Assembly (NCBI GenBank): GCA_963764235.1
Contig: CAVXRO010000008.1
Location: 124,001-188,000, forward strand
Direction: 5' to 3'
Origin: DATFVA01 sp963764235
GTDB taxonomy: Bacteria > Bacteroidota > Ignavibacteria > Ignavibacteriales > Ignavibacteriaceae
DNA length: 64,000 bases
A program made the position numbers and the translations under genes. Positions 45,281 to 54,221 of this stretch are shown here, piece after piece (within the stretch, counting starts at the first letter, position 1; each line of letters opens with the position of its first letter). A model generated the notes under the pieces. It was not told the DNA's origin. It saw nothing but the letters and a program-made list of their open reading frames with translations, and did no database searches.

Positions 45281-46024
45281 TTATAAAACCAGTCCTCCAT
45301 CAACGCTTAGGACAGCTCCGCTGATGAATTTGGCTTCATCGGAAGAAAGGAAAAGGTAGGCATCTGCTATATCTTCGGGATTACCCAGTCGGCCAAGCGG
45401 TGTTTTTTCCTTCAGCATTTCAATTACTTTCTCAGGTACAGTCTCTACCATCTCGGTGGCAATAAAGCCGGGTGCAACAGCATTCACATTTATTCCTTTA
45501 CGTCCCAGTTCTCTGGCCCAGACTTTAGTCATTCCTATTATCCCTGATTTAGCAGCTACATAGTTTGTCTGTCCGAAATTACCGTAGAGACCCACAATGG
45601 AGGAGGTGTTTACTATCTTGCCGTATTTATTCTCTATCATATAAGTAATAACGGCCTTGGTACAATTAAAGACACCAGTAAGATTGACGTTTATGACCTG
45701 CTGCCATTGTTCAGGGGTCATCTTGGCTAAAGTTGAATCTTTGGTGATCCCCGCATTATTTATCAGTATGTCGATATGATTATATTTATCATAGACGGCT
45801 TTTGCCGCAGCCTGAACAGATTCAAAAGAGGTAATGTCAACGTGGTTGAATTCAATCCTTCTATCCGCTTTACTCAAATCAGTGATTGTCTGTTCAGCTG
45901 CCTGGTCGTTTACATCCCAAATAATAACGACAGCACCTTCTGAGGAAAATTTCTTAACCGCGGCCCTGCCTATCCCGCGTGCTCCACCTGTAATCACGGC
46001 AACTTTATCTTTAAGGCGTTCCAT
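45281..46024 (-). CDS. FabG-like SDR oxidoreductase
   Basis: Short-chain dehydrogenase/reductase of 247 residues, close to 3-oxoacyl-ACP reductases. TGGARGIGRAA is at residues 12-22, NNAG near 88, NTSSIVGLYGN with the catalytic Ser near 141, and the YxxxK pair in NYVAAKSG near 153. The C-terminal VLSVDGGLVL is also typical. It could reduce a 3-oxoacyl thioester or oxidise a 3-hydroxyacyl one. A perfect 20-bp palindrome lies 22 bases before the start. It is first structural gene of the operon that follows the GbsR/MarR-type regulator gene. Confidence 0.93.
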   Translation of the reverse strand: MERLKDKVAVITGGARGIGRAAVKKFSSEGAVVIIWDVNDQAAEQTITDLSKADRRIEFNHVDITSFESVQAAAKAVYDKYNHIDILINNAGITKDSTLAKMTPEQWQQVINVNLTGVFNCTKAVITYMIENKYGKIVNTSSIVGLYGNFGQTNYVAAKSGIIGMTKVWARELGRKGINVNAVAPGFIATEMVETVPEKVIEMLKEKTPLGRLGNPEDIADAYLFLSSDEAKFISGAVLSVDGGLVL

Positions 46025-46045
46025 ATTTCTCTCCCTTGTTTTCAG

Positions 46046-46065
46046 CGTTTGAAAATTTTCAAACG
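46046..46065. promoter_or_regulatory. perfect palindromic operator upstream of the SDR operon
   Basis: CGTTTGAAAATTTTCAAACG is a perfect 20-bp palindrome, 22 bases before the SDR start and just after the regulator gene. An almost identical site lies before the regulator gene itself (46623-46640). Length, symmetry and position fit a winged-helix MarR/GbsR dimer. Confidence 0.8.
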
Positions 46066-46118
46066 ATAATTATCTAAAAAATAATTCTTATTTATCATGA
46101 GCTGACATATCACAAATT

Positions 46119-46608
46119 TCACACCTTTAACTTCGGTTTTTTCCTTTGCCATTCCTTCAGAAAATTCTGGTAATGTTTCTCCATCAGGATATAAAACTGT
46201 TCCATTTTCATGCATCCGGTCATTTATTGTTTTCAATGAGTTCCTGTTGGCCGATTTAATCCCCGTCTTCAGATGTTTCGCGATACGCGTATTGTTCTTA
46301 ATCAATTCCAGGTTATTCCTGAACGCGTGTTCAAACAGGTCGGGATCAACTTCATAGAAGTCTTTTCTGTTATTCTCGGGGACCCATACTTTCCTTATAA
46401 GGTTCCGATCGCGAAGTCTTCTTACAATCTGGCTTACGGGACCTTTACTTCTTCCCAGCTGCTCCGTGATCTCACCTAATGAAAGCGGTTTTGGGGAAAA
46501 TAAAAGAAGAGCTATTATATGACCCATTAGTTTGCTTAGTCCGAATGCTTTATATGCATCCCCGAATCTCTGGATAAGTTCTTTCTTTATTTTTTCTTCT
46601 GAGATCAT
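46119..46608 (-). CDS. GbsR/MarR-type winged-helix transcriptional regulator, C-terminal frame break
   Basis: DNA-binding regulator of about 162 residues. The GbsR-type wHTH is clear: FGLSKLMGHIIALLLFSPKPLSLGEI, LGRSKGPVSQIVRRLRDRNLIRKVW near residues 50-75, and NNRKDFYEV. The uninterrupted frame runs on to 46042, but its last residues (RLKIFKR) are encoded by the palindromic operator, which is implausible. A one-base shift near 46200-46218, at a TTTT run, gives a typical C-terminus, MKMEQFYILMEKHYQNFLKE..., ending at TGA 46119. The reconstructed span is 490 nt. It likely represses itself and the operon via the two palindromes. The inducer is unknown. Confidence 0.85.
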
Positions 46609-46622
46609 ACTGTGTTCTTAAC

Positions 46623-46640
46623 ATTTGAAAAATTTCAAAC
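46623..46640. promoter_or_regulatory. second operator, upstream of the regulator gene
   Basis: ATTTGAAAAATTTCAAAC: arms TTTGAAA (46624-46630) and TTTCAAA (46633-46639) are perfect with a 2-nt centre. Sixteen of 18 positions match the palindrome at 46047-46064. It lies 15-32 bases before the regulator's ATG, a position that suits autoregulation. Confidence 0.75.
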
Positions 46641-46703
46641 AATAAGAACATAGAATTATTAATATGTTAAAGTCAATAAGCAGAATAAAAATAGATTGGA
46701 AAA

Positions 46704-47453
46704 TTAAAGAATGCTTCTAAGCTTCTCGTAGCCGGATTTGCTTACAGGGAGCTTAGTTCCATCATCAAGTATGAGGCGGTAAGATTCCTTCTCAACCAAT
46801 TCAATCTTCTTGATACGGGCGACTGCAGCGATATATGATCTGTGTATTCTTAAGAAATCATCCGGCGGCAGATGCTCTTCAAAGTACTTCATGGTCTTCT
46901 GCTTAAGGTGGCTTCCTTCGGAGGAATGGATCATAACGTAATCATCCTGCGCTTCCAGATAGCTGATCGTATCTACAGGAATTATATGGATCCTGGAGCC
47001 ATCCTTTATGACGATACGTTCCAGATATTCTGTTGTTTCCTGGGTATGGGTTATCAGTCCGCTTATAATTTCATTTCCGCGGGATTTGTTTTTCAGCAGG
47101 AGCTTTGCCTTTTCGAGCGCTTCTTCAAACCTCTCAGCCGAAAATGGTTTCAGCAGGTAATCGGCCGCATTCACTTCGAAAGCCTTGATAGCATACTGGT
47201 CGTATGCGGTGGTAAATATAATAACCGGGGGATTATCAAGAAGCTCGAGCATCTCGAAACCGGTAAGTTTGGGCATCTGAATATCGAGGAAAACGATATC
47301 CGGATTCAGTTCGTTAATCTTCTTAACACCTTCAAAACCATTGGAACACTCAGCGGCGATCTCAAATTCATCGTAGGAAGCAAGATATTTCCTTACGATC
47401 TGGCGTCCCAGCGATTCATCGTCGATTATTACGGCGTTAATTTTCTTTTCCAT
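46704..47453 (-). CDS. LytTR-family response regulator
   Basis: Two-domain response regulator of 249 residues. The receiver domain has the acid pocket IDDESLGR, the phospho-acceptor in DIVFLDIQMPKLTG near residue 55, TTAYDQYAIKAFE and the lysine in YLLKPFS near 105. The LytTR DNA-binding domain follows from about 140 (IVIKDGSRIHIIPVDTISYLEAQDDYVMIH) to the end. These bind direct repeats. An 11-bp repeat array lies about 170 bases upstream of the start. Its partner is the LytS-like histidine kinase gene upstream on the same strand. Confidence 0.94.
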   Translation of the reverse strand: MEKKINAVIIDDESLGRQIVRKYLASYDEFEIAAECSNGFEGVKKINELNPDIVFLDIQMPKLTGFEMLELLDNPPVIIFTTAYDQYAIKAFEVNAADYLLKPFSAERFEEALEKAKLLLKNKSRGNEIISGLITHTQETTEYLERIVIKDGSRIHIIPVDTISYLEAQDDYVMIHSSEGSHLKQKTMKYFEEHLPPDDFLRIHRSYIAAVARIKKIELVEKESYRLILDDGTKLPVSKSGYEKLRSIL

Positions 47454-47620
47454 GGACAGATGTGTTAAATCAGGATATAAATATAAGGAATTTTGTGGTT
47501 TTGACTATTGTAATCTGATGTAAAACTTTCCGTTGAAATAAAAGAGAATGCTCTTCGATTATTGGAATCTGATGTGGTTCGGGGGTTAATCTTTAATATA
47601 ACCTATAGGACTTATTTAAG

Positions 47621-47686
47621 ACGTATTCAAGACGTTTTCAGAACGTTTTCAGAACGTATTCAGAACGTTTTCAGAACGTTTTCAGA
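47621..47686. repeat. six-copy 11-bp tandem repeat, candidate LytTR binding array
   Basis: ACG(T/A)TTTC-type units begin at 47621, 47632, 47643, 47654, 47665 and 47676, exactly 11 bases apart. The common unit is ACGTTTTCAGA. The period equals about one helical turn. The array lies between the LytTR gene (start 47453) and the end of the kinase gene. The rest of the 47454-47888 gap has a direct repeat ATTG(T/G)AATCTGATGT at 47507-47521 and 47561-47575, and otherwise nothing recognised. Confidence 0.75.
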
Positions 47687-47888
47687 TGGTTGGGATCGTG
47701 GGCTTACTTATAATTACCTCTTCCTTCCTCCAATTAATCATCATGCATGACTTATTGGAAAGTTGATAATTCTTTGAAGGTTTATGGTATGCGAAAAAAA
47801 TAACTTTTCTAGGGCGGATCAGAATCTGCAAAATCATCGCTTACAACGAGATAAAAGCGGCTGGTGTTAATCGGGATCAGGATAAAAG

Positions 47889-48947
47889 TTAAGAAGCTTG
47901 TTGCGGAACGAAGAGGATAACCCTGAAGATCCCGTCATCTTTAACAACCTGCATAAGGTTTTCCTGGTGTAGATAAGTTTCAGACTCTCGTGAATATTCT
48001 TTAGTCCCACCCCTGTGCCTTTCTTTGATTTCGTTTCCGGGTCATATGAATTTTCAACCTCAATTTTCAGGTAGTCGTTTTCACTTGCGCATTTCAGTCT
48101 GACCTTTACTATCTCAAGAGATTCATACACAGCATGTTTTATCGCGTTCTCAAACAGAGGCTGGAGCAGCATATTCGGTACTTCGGCTTCAAGACATTCA
48201 GCCGATACTTCCTCTGTATAATCGAACTTATCCTCGAACCTTATTTTTTCAATCTCAAGGTATAGCTTTATATTCTTCAATTCGTCTTTCAGCTTATTCT
48301 TCTGCTGTTCATTATTTGCCAGCGTATACCTTAGGAACTCGGCAAGTTTTAATATCATCCCGCGGGCTTTTTCAGGATCGATAGTGGTAAGCGCACTCAT
48401 AGAGTTAAGGCTGTTAAAAATAAAATGGGGATTTATCTGGAACTTAAGCGATCTCAGCTCCGCCTGTGTTACAAGGTTCTTCAGCTCGGCTTCGTGAAGT
48501 TTTCTCTCCTGGAAACCGGAATAATATATTATCAGGTAGTAAAAAGACGTAATGACAAAATAGATAAGAACGCCAATCAGGAACCGCCAGGGTAGCGTGG
48601 TGGTAAAGAAAGCCCGATAATCCTCACCGTAACCCAGTATTCCTGTCATCACAAGGTATCCGCAGAGAAGCCACAGCGCCGAAACGAAAACTGCCCCGAT
48701 AAGATGGTTCAGCAATATCATATAGAAGCTGGTGCTCTCGAAAGAAATGTAGCGGGTTGAGTACCAGAAACTTAGACCCAGCCCGCACAGAATCAGGTTA
48801 AAGACTATACTATCGGCCAGTGCTGTATAACGTTTCAGCCTTAAGCGCGAAGTCCAGCAGCAGAAAATTGATAACGATAATTATCACCCATAAGAGCAGA
48901 TAAATAAAAATATTCCTTTTATTTCCAATTATCGGGTTGGTTTCCAT
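47889..48947 (-). CDS. LytS-like sensor histidine kinase, two frame breaks
   Basis: Membrane sensor kinase, about 350 residues when joined. It starts METNPIIGNKRNIFIYLLLWVIIIV (ATG 48947). After a break near 48836-48850 it continues with further helices (about four in all). The His_kinase domain has LRSLKFQINPHFIFNSLNSMS (phospho-His) and a HATPase N-box LLQPLFENAIKHAV, G-box GVGLKNIHESLKLIY. A second break near 47962-47975 restores the natural end (QENLMQVVKDDGIF...VPQQAS, stop at 47889); the uncorrected frame ends 47867. The span of 1059 nt is a multiple of three, so the two shifts cancel. It pairs with the LytTR regulator. Confidence 0.88.
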
Positions 48948-48956
48948 ATTGATGCA

Positions 48957-49734
48957 TCAATAAGTTTTTATTTCGCCGCCGCCCATTATAACCACACCTT
49001 TTATAACCAGGGTGCTTTCAGGGTTTATTACCACATTGGGACCTCTCATTCCTTTGTGTGAAAATCCGCCGAATAAGGGAGTCACGTTTATAACCACATT
49101 CCATTCCTTAGGGACAATCAGTGTTGTTCCGCCGAAAATAGCCGTTACTTCAAGCACATTCTGTCCCGGCGCCAGCTTGCATCGGGTCAGGTCGATCTCT
49201 GATCCTCCGAAGATCGCGGTAACATTTCCGCCCTGGAAATTATCAGATACAATGAATTTGTGGCCGCCTCCGAATATTGCAACGTCGTCGAGTCTGTCGC
49301 TTTCACTGGTAAATTCACCGGACGGGTTTGCGGTGCCTGATTGTTCAGTACCACCGCTCTGGTTTATTTTAGAATGATGTGACGGAATACAATCTTCTTT
49401 TAGTAAGAATATAAATGCCAAGCGCAATTATCAGTATTGAGAATATTACACCTCCATTGATTGCAATAAATGGAAATATCCTGGGAAGCAGCCAGAGGCT
49501 GCCTATTATAATGAAGATAATCCCGACACCTTTCTTCTCCGAGTTAGCCAATATGAGAATACCGACAATGATCAGGATGGTCGGGAAAGAAAAAATTACA
49601 TGGGGAATATCAAAGTACAGGTAATTAAGGTTATCAAGTAAAAACAACGCACCGATTATCACGAGAATAAATCCCATTACGAATCTGCTGTTTGATCTGC
49701 TTCTGTTCTCTATCATTTTATTTTCCTCTTGCAA
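48957..49734 (-). CDS. LiaF-like membrane protein, frameshifted
   Basis: Membrane protein of about 258 residues when joined. The N-terminal part (49734-49369) has four hydrophobic segments with GALFLLDNLNYLYF and IIVGILILANSEKKG, like DUF5668/LiaF N-termini. The C-terminal part (49427-48957) is the LiaF-type beta-helix with repeated AIFGG motifs (VAIFGGGHK, TAIFGGSEIDL, TAIFGGTTLIVP, PLFGGFSHKG). One base shift at the TTTT/AAAA run near 49395-49405 joins LGIYILTK to EDCIPSHHS. The span is 778 nt. LiaF proteins inhibit cognate cell-envelope stress kinases, in keeping with the kinase gene starting nine bases downstream. Confidence 0.85.
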
Positions 49735-49960
49735 AAAGTTTTAGTTCTCGGGGTAAACATATAATTGAAGGATTCTGAAGTAAATAAAAAATCGGTGAAA
49801 TTCGGAAATCTGCCGGTAAATGAAGAGAAAGTGTTTCAAATGTGAACGCTCAGTCTGAAAATATGACATTTTTATACTGTTCTTCCTGGCGCAAGTGACG
49901 GAAAAAGATTGTTGCTTCCCAGGAATAAAGTGGATTTTCAGACGAGTGCAAATAGGTTTA

Positions 49961-50164
49961 TTAAGATTGAGTATTATCTGGATATAACGAATTATCCACT
50001 GGCATAACTATTGAGTTGCTGATAACAAATATTCGAGCTGTTGTTTGGCGACTATCCGCAGCTTCTTTAATGAAGACGAAATTTTTGAATTTCCGGGTTA
50101 ATTTCTCAACAAACAACAGCTCACCGATTTTTAAAGGGTTCCTGACCTTATTTCCAGTCTTCAT
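49961..50164 (-). CDS. small hypothetical protein
   Basis: A possible 67-residue protein (MKTGNKVRNPLKIGE...) with AGAGAG just before the ATG at 50164; a longer start exists at 50194. The composition is mixed, with basic residues in the first half and no signal peptide or membrane segment. I do not recognise a family. The surrounding gap, 49735-50344, otherwise holds nothing I can identify, and it must include the promoter for the leftward LiaF-like gene. Confidence 0.4.
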   Translation of the reverse strand: MKTGNKVRNPLKIGELLFVEKLTRKFKNFVFIKEAADSRQTTARIFVISNSIVMPVDNSLYPDNTQS

Positions 50165-50344
50165 AATCAACTCTCTTACTCGACAAACTTTCATACCCTA
50201 CGTTAGTCTTTTTCACAAGGAAAACTCCACCATTTTTAACAGATTTTTTTACAAATCCATGACAATTCAGGTTCTACGAGTTATTAACCTTCATCAGAGG
50301 AAATAAAAAATCTTATTAAGGCAATAAATAAATGCGGTATGAAA

Positions 50345-50764
50345 ATGAAAACATTAATAAAAAAGTTCATAGTTTACCTGATTATTTCCGCCTACATGAA
50401 CCTGGCAGGCTGTACATCTCAACTGTTGTCAGCAAAGAAGCGCTTTATGCCAAGTGCGACAGGGGGGCGGTTGGTACTCTAACCATTGCCACGGATAAGA
50501 CCCGTTTTACTATTAATGAGGCAACATGCAGAATAAATAACGACACCCTCATAGTAACAGGAATTAATCGTACTAATACAACCCAGAGGCAGATCATTAC
50601 AGATTCGATTGCAATGGCTGACTTAAGGTACATCGAAGTGGAAGAATATGATTCGGGCGAAACCTTCAGGATTAATAATCGGTGTAAGTGCGGTTGCTCT
50701 TGGCGTTTTTGTACTCTTAGCTGCTAACAGTCTTGGTGACGGCATGGTTAAATCGTGTAACTGA
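50345..50764 (+). pseudogene. small lipoprotein with C-terminal membrane segment, two frame breaks
   Basis: About 139 residues when joined. It starts MKTLIKKFIVYLIISAYMN with lipobox LAGC. It shifts frame near 50415-50430 into VVSKEALYAKCDRGAVGTLT...NDTLIVTG...MADLRYIEVEEYDSGETFR, and then returns near 50640-50675 to GLIIGVSAVALGVFVLLAANSL, ending at TGA 50762. The two shifts cancel (420 nt). The uncorrected middle frame gives a false 131-residue protein with a Cys-rich end. The middle looks like a small beta-fold. The function is unknown. It is followed by a terminator. Confidence 0.7.
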
Positions 50765-50799
50765 GGTTATATGTTTGAACCAGTTTATGTATGTCTTTT

Positions 50800-50837
50800 A
50801 AAATAAGGCTGCCTGTTGCAATCAGGCGGCCTATTTT
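50800..50837 (+). terminator. rho-independent terminator
   Basis: AAAATAAGGCTGCCTG (50800-50815) pairs with CAGGCGGCCTATTTT (50823-50837) around a TTGCAAT loop, with one mismatch in a GC-rich stem and flanking A/T runs. It ends the lipoprotein gene. Confidence 0.8.
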
Positions 50838-50930
50838 GTCCCCTGTGAGCCGAACGCCTCCGGCTTAAAGTATAATTCCGTTTCAGCCTTGCCTTTTATC
50901 CGGAATCAGACTTATATTTTATCATTCAAT

Positions 50931-51284
50931 ATGAGCAAAAAAGAAAAAAAGATCAGAAATTCCGGGTGGGTACTGCTCGGAATCTATTTATTCCTGCTGG
51001 GATTAAATACTCTCCACTACCATCACTATAACCTTGACACCGGCAGCCTTCTTAATACATCACCTTCCCGCTCACTGCAGACTGGCGATATAATACAGGA
51101 TATTAGCGGGAGCTGTTTTATCCATCATTTTGCTAATACGATTTTAAATTACGCTCATTCTTCGTCAGAAATTATAAAAACCAAACCACTCCTTACTGAC
51201 TATTTTCGTCCTCATAACATTCATATCCCTTCTCCAGTTAAATATGCTTCCATAGGACTCAGAGCCCCGCCCGCTTCCGTATAA
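50931..51284 (+). CDS. small His-rich membrane-associated protein of the zinc group
   Basis: Protein of 117 residues. The ATG at 50931 (MSKKEKKIR) is preferred to an upstream one. A membrane/signal segment covers about 10-26 (GWVLLGIYLFLLGLNTL), followed by HYHHYNLD and later CFIHHFANTILNYAH and a terminal GLRAPPASV. Such small His-rich proteins with a GLRAPP-like end are commonly found before metal uptake or efflux genes in Bacteroidota-like genomes. It is first of five genes, with an outer-membrane protein and a Znu-type ABC transporter downstream, so metal handling is inferred. Confidence 0.72.
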   Translation: MSKKEKKIRNSGWVLLGIYLFLLGLNTLHYHHYNLDTGSLLNTSPSRSLQTGDIIQDISGSCFIHHFANTILNYAHSSSEIIKTKPLLTDYFRPHNIHIPSPVKYASIGLRAPPASV

Positions 51285-51347
51285 TATTTCCGTTACATGT
51301 CCGTTTCTTCAGTTAATAATCTTTTTTATTAAATAACGGAGCTTTAT

Positions 51348-52533
51348 ATGAAAGCTTTTTCGTTTTTATTTTTTTTGTTGATCCCTGTCCTGATTTTTGC
51401 CCAGTCGAATGTTAATCCTGATATAAGTCTGATCGGTACATTTAATACTTCAACCGATCTTTCAAAGGATTCCCCCGAAAAAGGCAAGCTGAATTTCGAA
51501 CTGCCTGAAATGGAGCTTTTCGTTGACGGCTATCTCAATCCCTATTCACGTGCTGCAGGAAATATTGCCTATGAAGAAGGCGAATTTTCCATAGAGGAAC
51601 TTTATGCGGAAATAGTACGGGGACTGCCGCTGGATATGCAGATAAAAGCAGGCAAATATCTTGTAGGATTCGGACAATTAAATGTTGTTCACCCTCATGC
51701 CTGGGTTTTCGTAGGCCGGCCGCTGTTTCAACAGATATATTTCGGTCACGAGGGCTTTAACGATATAGGATTCAATTTCAGCTTTATTCTTCCGACATCT
51801 GCATTCTATTCAAACCTCGATCTGGGCATATTCAAAGGAGATGCAATAGGTAGAAGTGAGATTCCTGATCCAGCCGACCAGGAGAGCATTGTGGATCACC
51901 GGGGCAGAAGCCCCATCTTCCTTGGCCGTCTCGGCACCTTCTTCTCTCTCGGCGATTACAGCAACCTTGGTGCGGGAATAAGCGGCTCGTACGGTACTCA
52001 TCCCAATATCAGATTTTAATACGGCGGGTGATACTACCATTGCCGGTCAGAGTAATAACCTGAAATACACATACATCGGACTCGATTTCAAATATAAATA
52101 CAGACCCGATGACTATACAGTACTCACAATCCAGGGGGAAGGAATTATGAATCACCGCGACGTTCTGCGAGACGGGAACTTTGGCATAAACACTCCTGTA
52201 CAGAATAAGGAACAGATAACTACTTACGGTGCTTTCATCTATGCTGATTATCTTTTCGAAAAGATGTACAGCTTCGGAGCGAAGTATGATTACACAAACG
52301 GTATTGTTGGAGATGAACCCGGTTTCAACACACTTTCAAATGATGACCAAAATAGTACCAGCGGAATCACAGCCTGGTTCGGGTACTACCCGATCGAACA
52401 CACACTGGCTTTCCGGCTGAACGTTCAGCACTTATTATATCACTATGCGGACGGAACATCACGCGATCCATCAATAACTATAATCCTGCAGATGATCTTT
52501 TCTCTTGGTCCGCACAAAGCGCATCCATTTTAA
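51348..52533 (+). CDS. outer-membrane protein of the zinc-uptake group, frameshifted
   Basis: Exported beta-barrel, about 394 residues when joined. The signal peptide is 1-18 (ending IFAQ). The first part (to TAA at 52017) has ELYAEIVRGLPLDMQIKAGKYLVGFGQLNVVHPHAWVFV, a porin-like strand pattern. After a shift near 52003-52018 it goes on as SDFNTAGDTT...YTYIGLDFKYKYRPDDY to TAA at 52533 (LGPHKAHPF). The span is 1186 nt, one over a multiple of three. Its place 27 bases before znuA suggests a metal-related outer-membrane channel. The start has ACGGAG upstream. Confidence 0.82.
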
Positions 52534-52559
52534 TTGAATTTATTTACACGAGGTTAAAA

Positions 52560-53435
52560 ATGAAAAAATTGATGATTCTCTTTTTAATGATAATAAGCAG
52601 CTGCGCATACGGGGAAGTAAAAGCTGTTGCAACCACTACAATAATATATGACCTGGTAAAAAATATCGGCGGGGATAAGGTGGATGTTGATTACCTCTGC
52701 AGGGGGAACCAGGATCCTCATTTCCTCGAGGTTATGCCGAGCTATATGCTTAAGCTTCGCAGTGCTGACCTTGTTTTTAAAGTTGGACTCGATTTAGAGA
52801 AGTGGCTCCCGCAACTGATCGACGGCTCCCGCAATTCTAACATTCATGTAATTGATCTTTCTCAGGATATTGAGAAGAAGGAAATTCCATCCACAAAGAT
52901 GGATGCCCGCTACGGTGATGTTCATCCATACGGCAATCCGCATTACTACCTGGATCCCCTCGACGTTAAAATAATGGCTGAGGAAATATATAACGCTCTG
53001 GCGGCACAGGATCCGGGCAATTCCTCTTATTATCAAAAGAACTATGATAACTATATTAAAGTACTCGACGCCAAAATTGATGAATGGGATAAGAAAATGG
53101 AAAAAGTTAAAGGAACGCCAATAGTCTTCTTTCATTCCAGCTGGATATACTTTGCCGATCAGTACGGCATCAAAATAGCGGGATATGTTGAACCGAAGCC
53201 GGGGATCCCTCCTTCACCGTCGCATAATGCTGAGATAATTAACATCATTAAAAAGAGCGGGGTGAAGTTAATCGTTATGGAAAATTATTACAGCGATTCC
53301 GCTCCTAACCAGATCGCCGGTATAACGGGAGTAAAAGTTATCAAAGTGCCCGTAGGTGTGTTTGGTTTAGATGGAATCGACAGCTATTTCAAAATGATGG
53401 ATTACATTGTAAACCAGGTAGTAAACAATAGTTAA
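52560..53435 (+). CDS. znuA: zinc/manganese ABC transporter substrate-binding protein
   Basis: Periplasmic metal-binding protein of 291 residues (cluster A-I). The signal peptide is 1-18 (ISSCAYG); the Cys might allow lipidation. Metal ligands expected from the family are His in NQDPHFLEVMPSY, His in GNPHYYLDP, His or Asp in FFHSSWIYFADQYG, and an acidic residue near the C-terminus. There is no long His-rich loop. It is followed 33 bases later by the ATPase gene. Zinc is the likely cargo, but manganese cannot be excluded from sequence. Confidence 0.9.
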   Translation: MKKLMILFLMIISSCAYGEVKAVATTTIIYDLVKNIGGDKVDVDYLCRGNQDPHFLEVMPSYMLKLRSADLVFKVGLDLEKWLPQLIDGSRNSNIHVIDLSQDIEKKEIPSTKMDARYGDVHPYGNPHYYLDPLDVKIMAEEIYNALAAQDPGNSSYYQKNYDNYIKVLDAKIDEWDKKMEKVKGTPIVFFHSSWIYFADQYGIKIAGYVEPKPGIPPSPSHNAEIINIIKKSGVKLIVMENYYSDSAPNQIAGITGVKVIKVPVGVFGLDGIDSYFKMMDYIVNQVVNNS

Positions 53436-53468
53436 AAATAGTTTTCAGAATTTTAACAACAGGATAAA

Positions 53469-54218
53469 ATGGAAAATGAAATAATAAAACTCGAGAACGT
53501 CTCGATAGGTTATGGAAAGACAACAATAGTTGAGAACATAAGCCTATCGATTTATGAGAATGATTTTATAGGAATTGTTGGTCCTAACGGGGCAGGGAAG
53601 ACTACCCTGCTTAAGACATTGCTCGGCAACCTCAAACCCCTACGCGGTTCAATCACCACAGGATCTCATCGTTTCGGCTATGTACCGCAGAGGGATACCG
53701 TCCAGCCACTGCTGCCTTATACAGTGCAGGATGTGGTAATGATGGGAAGGTACTCCCTGATGGGTGTTTTCCGCAAACCCTCAGGGAAAGATTATGCAGC
53801 CGTTAGCGTGAGTCTTGAGAAAGTTGGAATTAGTCACCTGAAGAATGAACGCTATAACGATCTTTCAGGCGGACAAAGACAAAGGACCCTCATCGCCCGC
53901 GCTTTAGCCGTTGAACCCGACGTCCTGATTCTGGACGAACCCACAAACGGAATGGATACTCCCTCGCATCATTCTCTGCTGAACCTGATCACATCGCTTC
54001 ATGAAGAAAAAAAACTCACAATCCTGCTTGTAAGTCACCTTCTCAGCGATGTTGCGAACGGAGTAAAGAAGCTGGTACTTATCGAGAAGAACTTTTTCCA
54101 GTGGGGACCAATAGAGGAGGTGCTTTCAGAAGATAACCTGAAGAAAACCTATTCCTCCGATTTTCACGTTAACATAATTAATGATGAATACATAATAACA
54201 TCACGGCACGGGGTATAA
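53469..54218 (+). CDS. znuC: zinc ABC transporter ATP-binding protein
   Basis: ABC ATPase of 249 residues energising the metal transporter. Walker A is GPNGAGKTTLLKTLLG at about 37-52, the Q-loop is YVPQRDTV near 77, the signature LSGGQRQRTLIARAL lies near 138 and Walker B is VLILDEPTNGMD near 160, with the switch His in LLVSHLLSDV. It ends three bases before the permease gene start, showing tight coupling. Confidence 0.94.
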   Translation: MENEIIKLENVSIGYGKTTIVENISLSIYENDFIGIVGPNGAGKTTLLKTLLGNLKPLRGSITTGSHRFGYVPQRDTVQPLLPYTVQDVVMMGRYSLMGVFRKPSGKDYAAVSVSLEKVGISHLKNERYNDLSGGQRQRTLIARALAVEPDVLILDEPTNGMDTPSHHSLLNLITSLHEEKKLTILLVSHLLSDVANGVKKLVLIEKNFFQWGPIEEVLSEDNLKKTYSSDFHVNIINDEYIITSRHGV

Positions 54219-54221
54219 AAA

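Noticed and set aside
47562..47750. 62-residue rightward frame with repeated FRTFS(E/D) motif
   Set aside because: The repetition is simply the 11-bp DNA tandem repeat read in one frame; there is no ribosome site or protein-like context.
50332..50727. 131-residue frame with a Cys-rich end (CKCGCSWRFC)
   Set aside because: The end arises from a frame break; the natural lipoprotein start and C-terminal membrane helix lie in another frame (50345-50764).
51311..51347. Fur/Zur box before the zinc-group outer-membrane protein gene
   Set aside because: The GTTAATAAT...ATTAAATAAC inverted similarity is imperfect and AT-rich; chance cannot be excluded.
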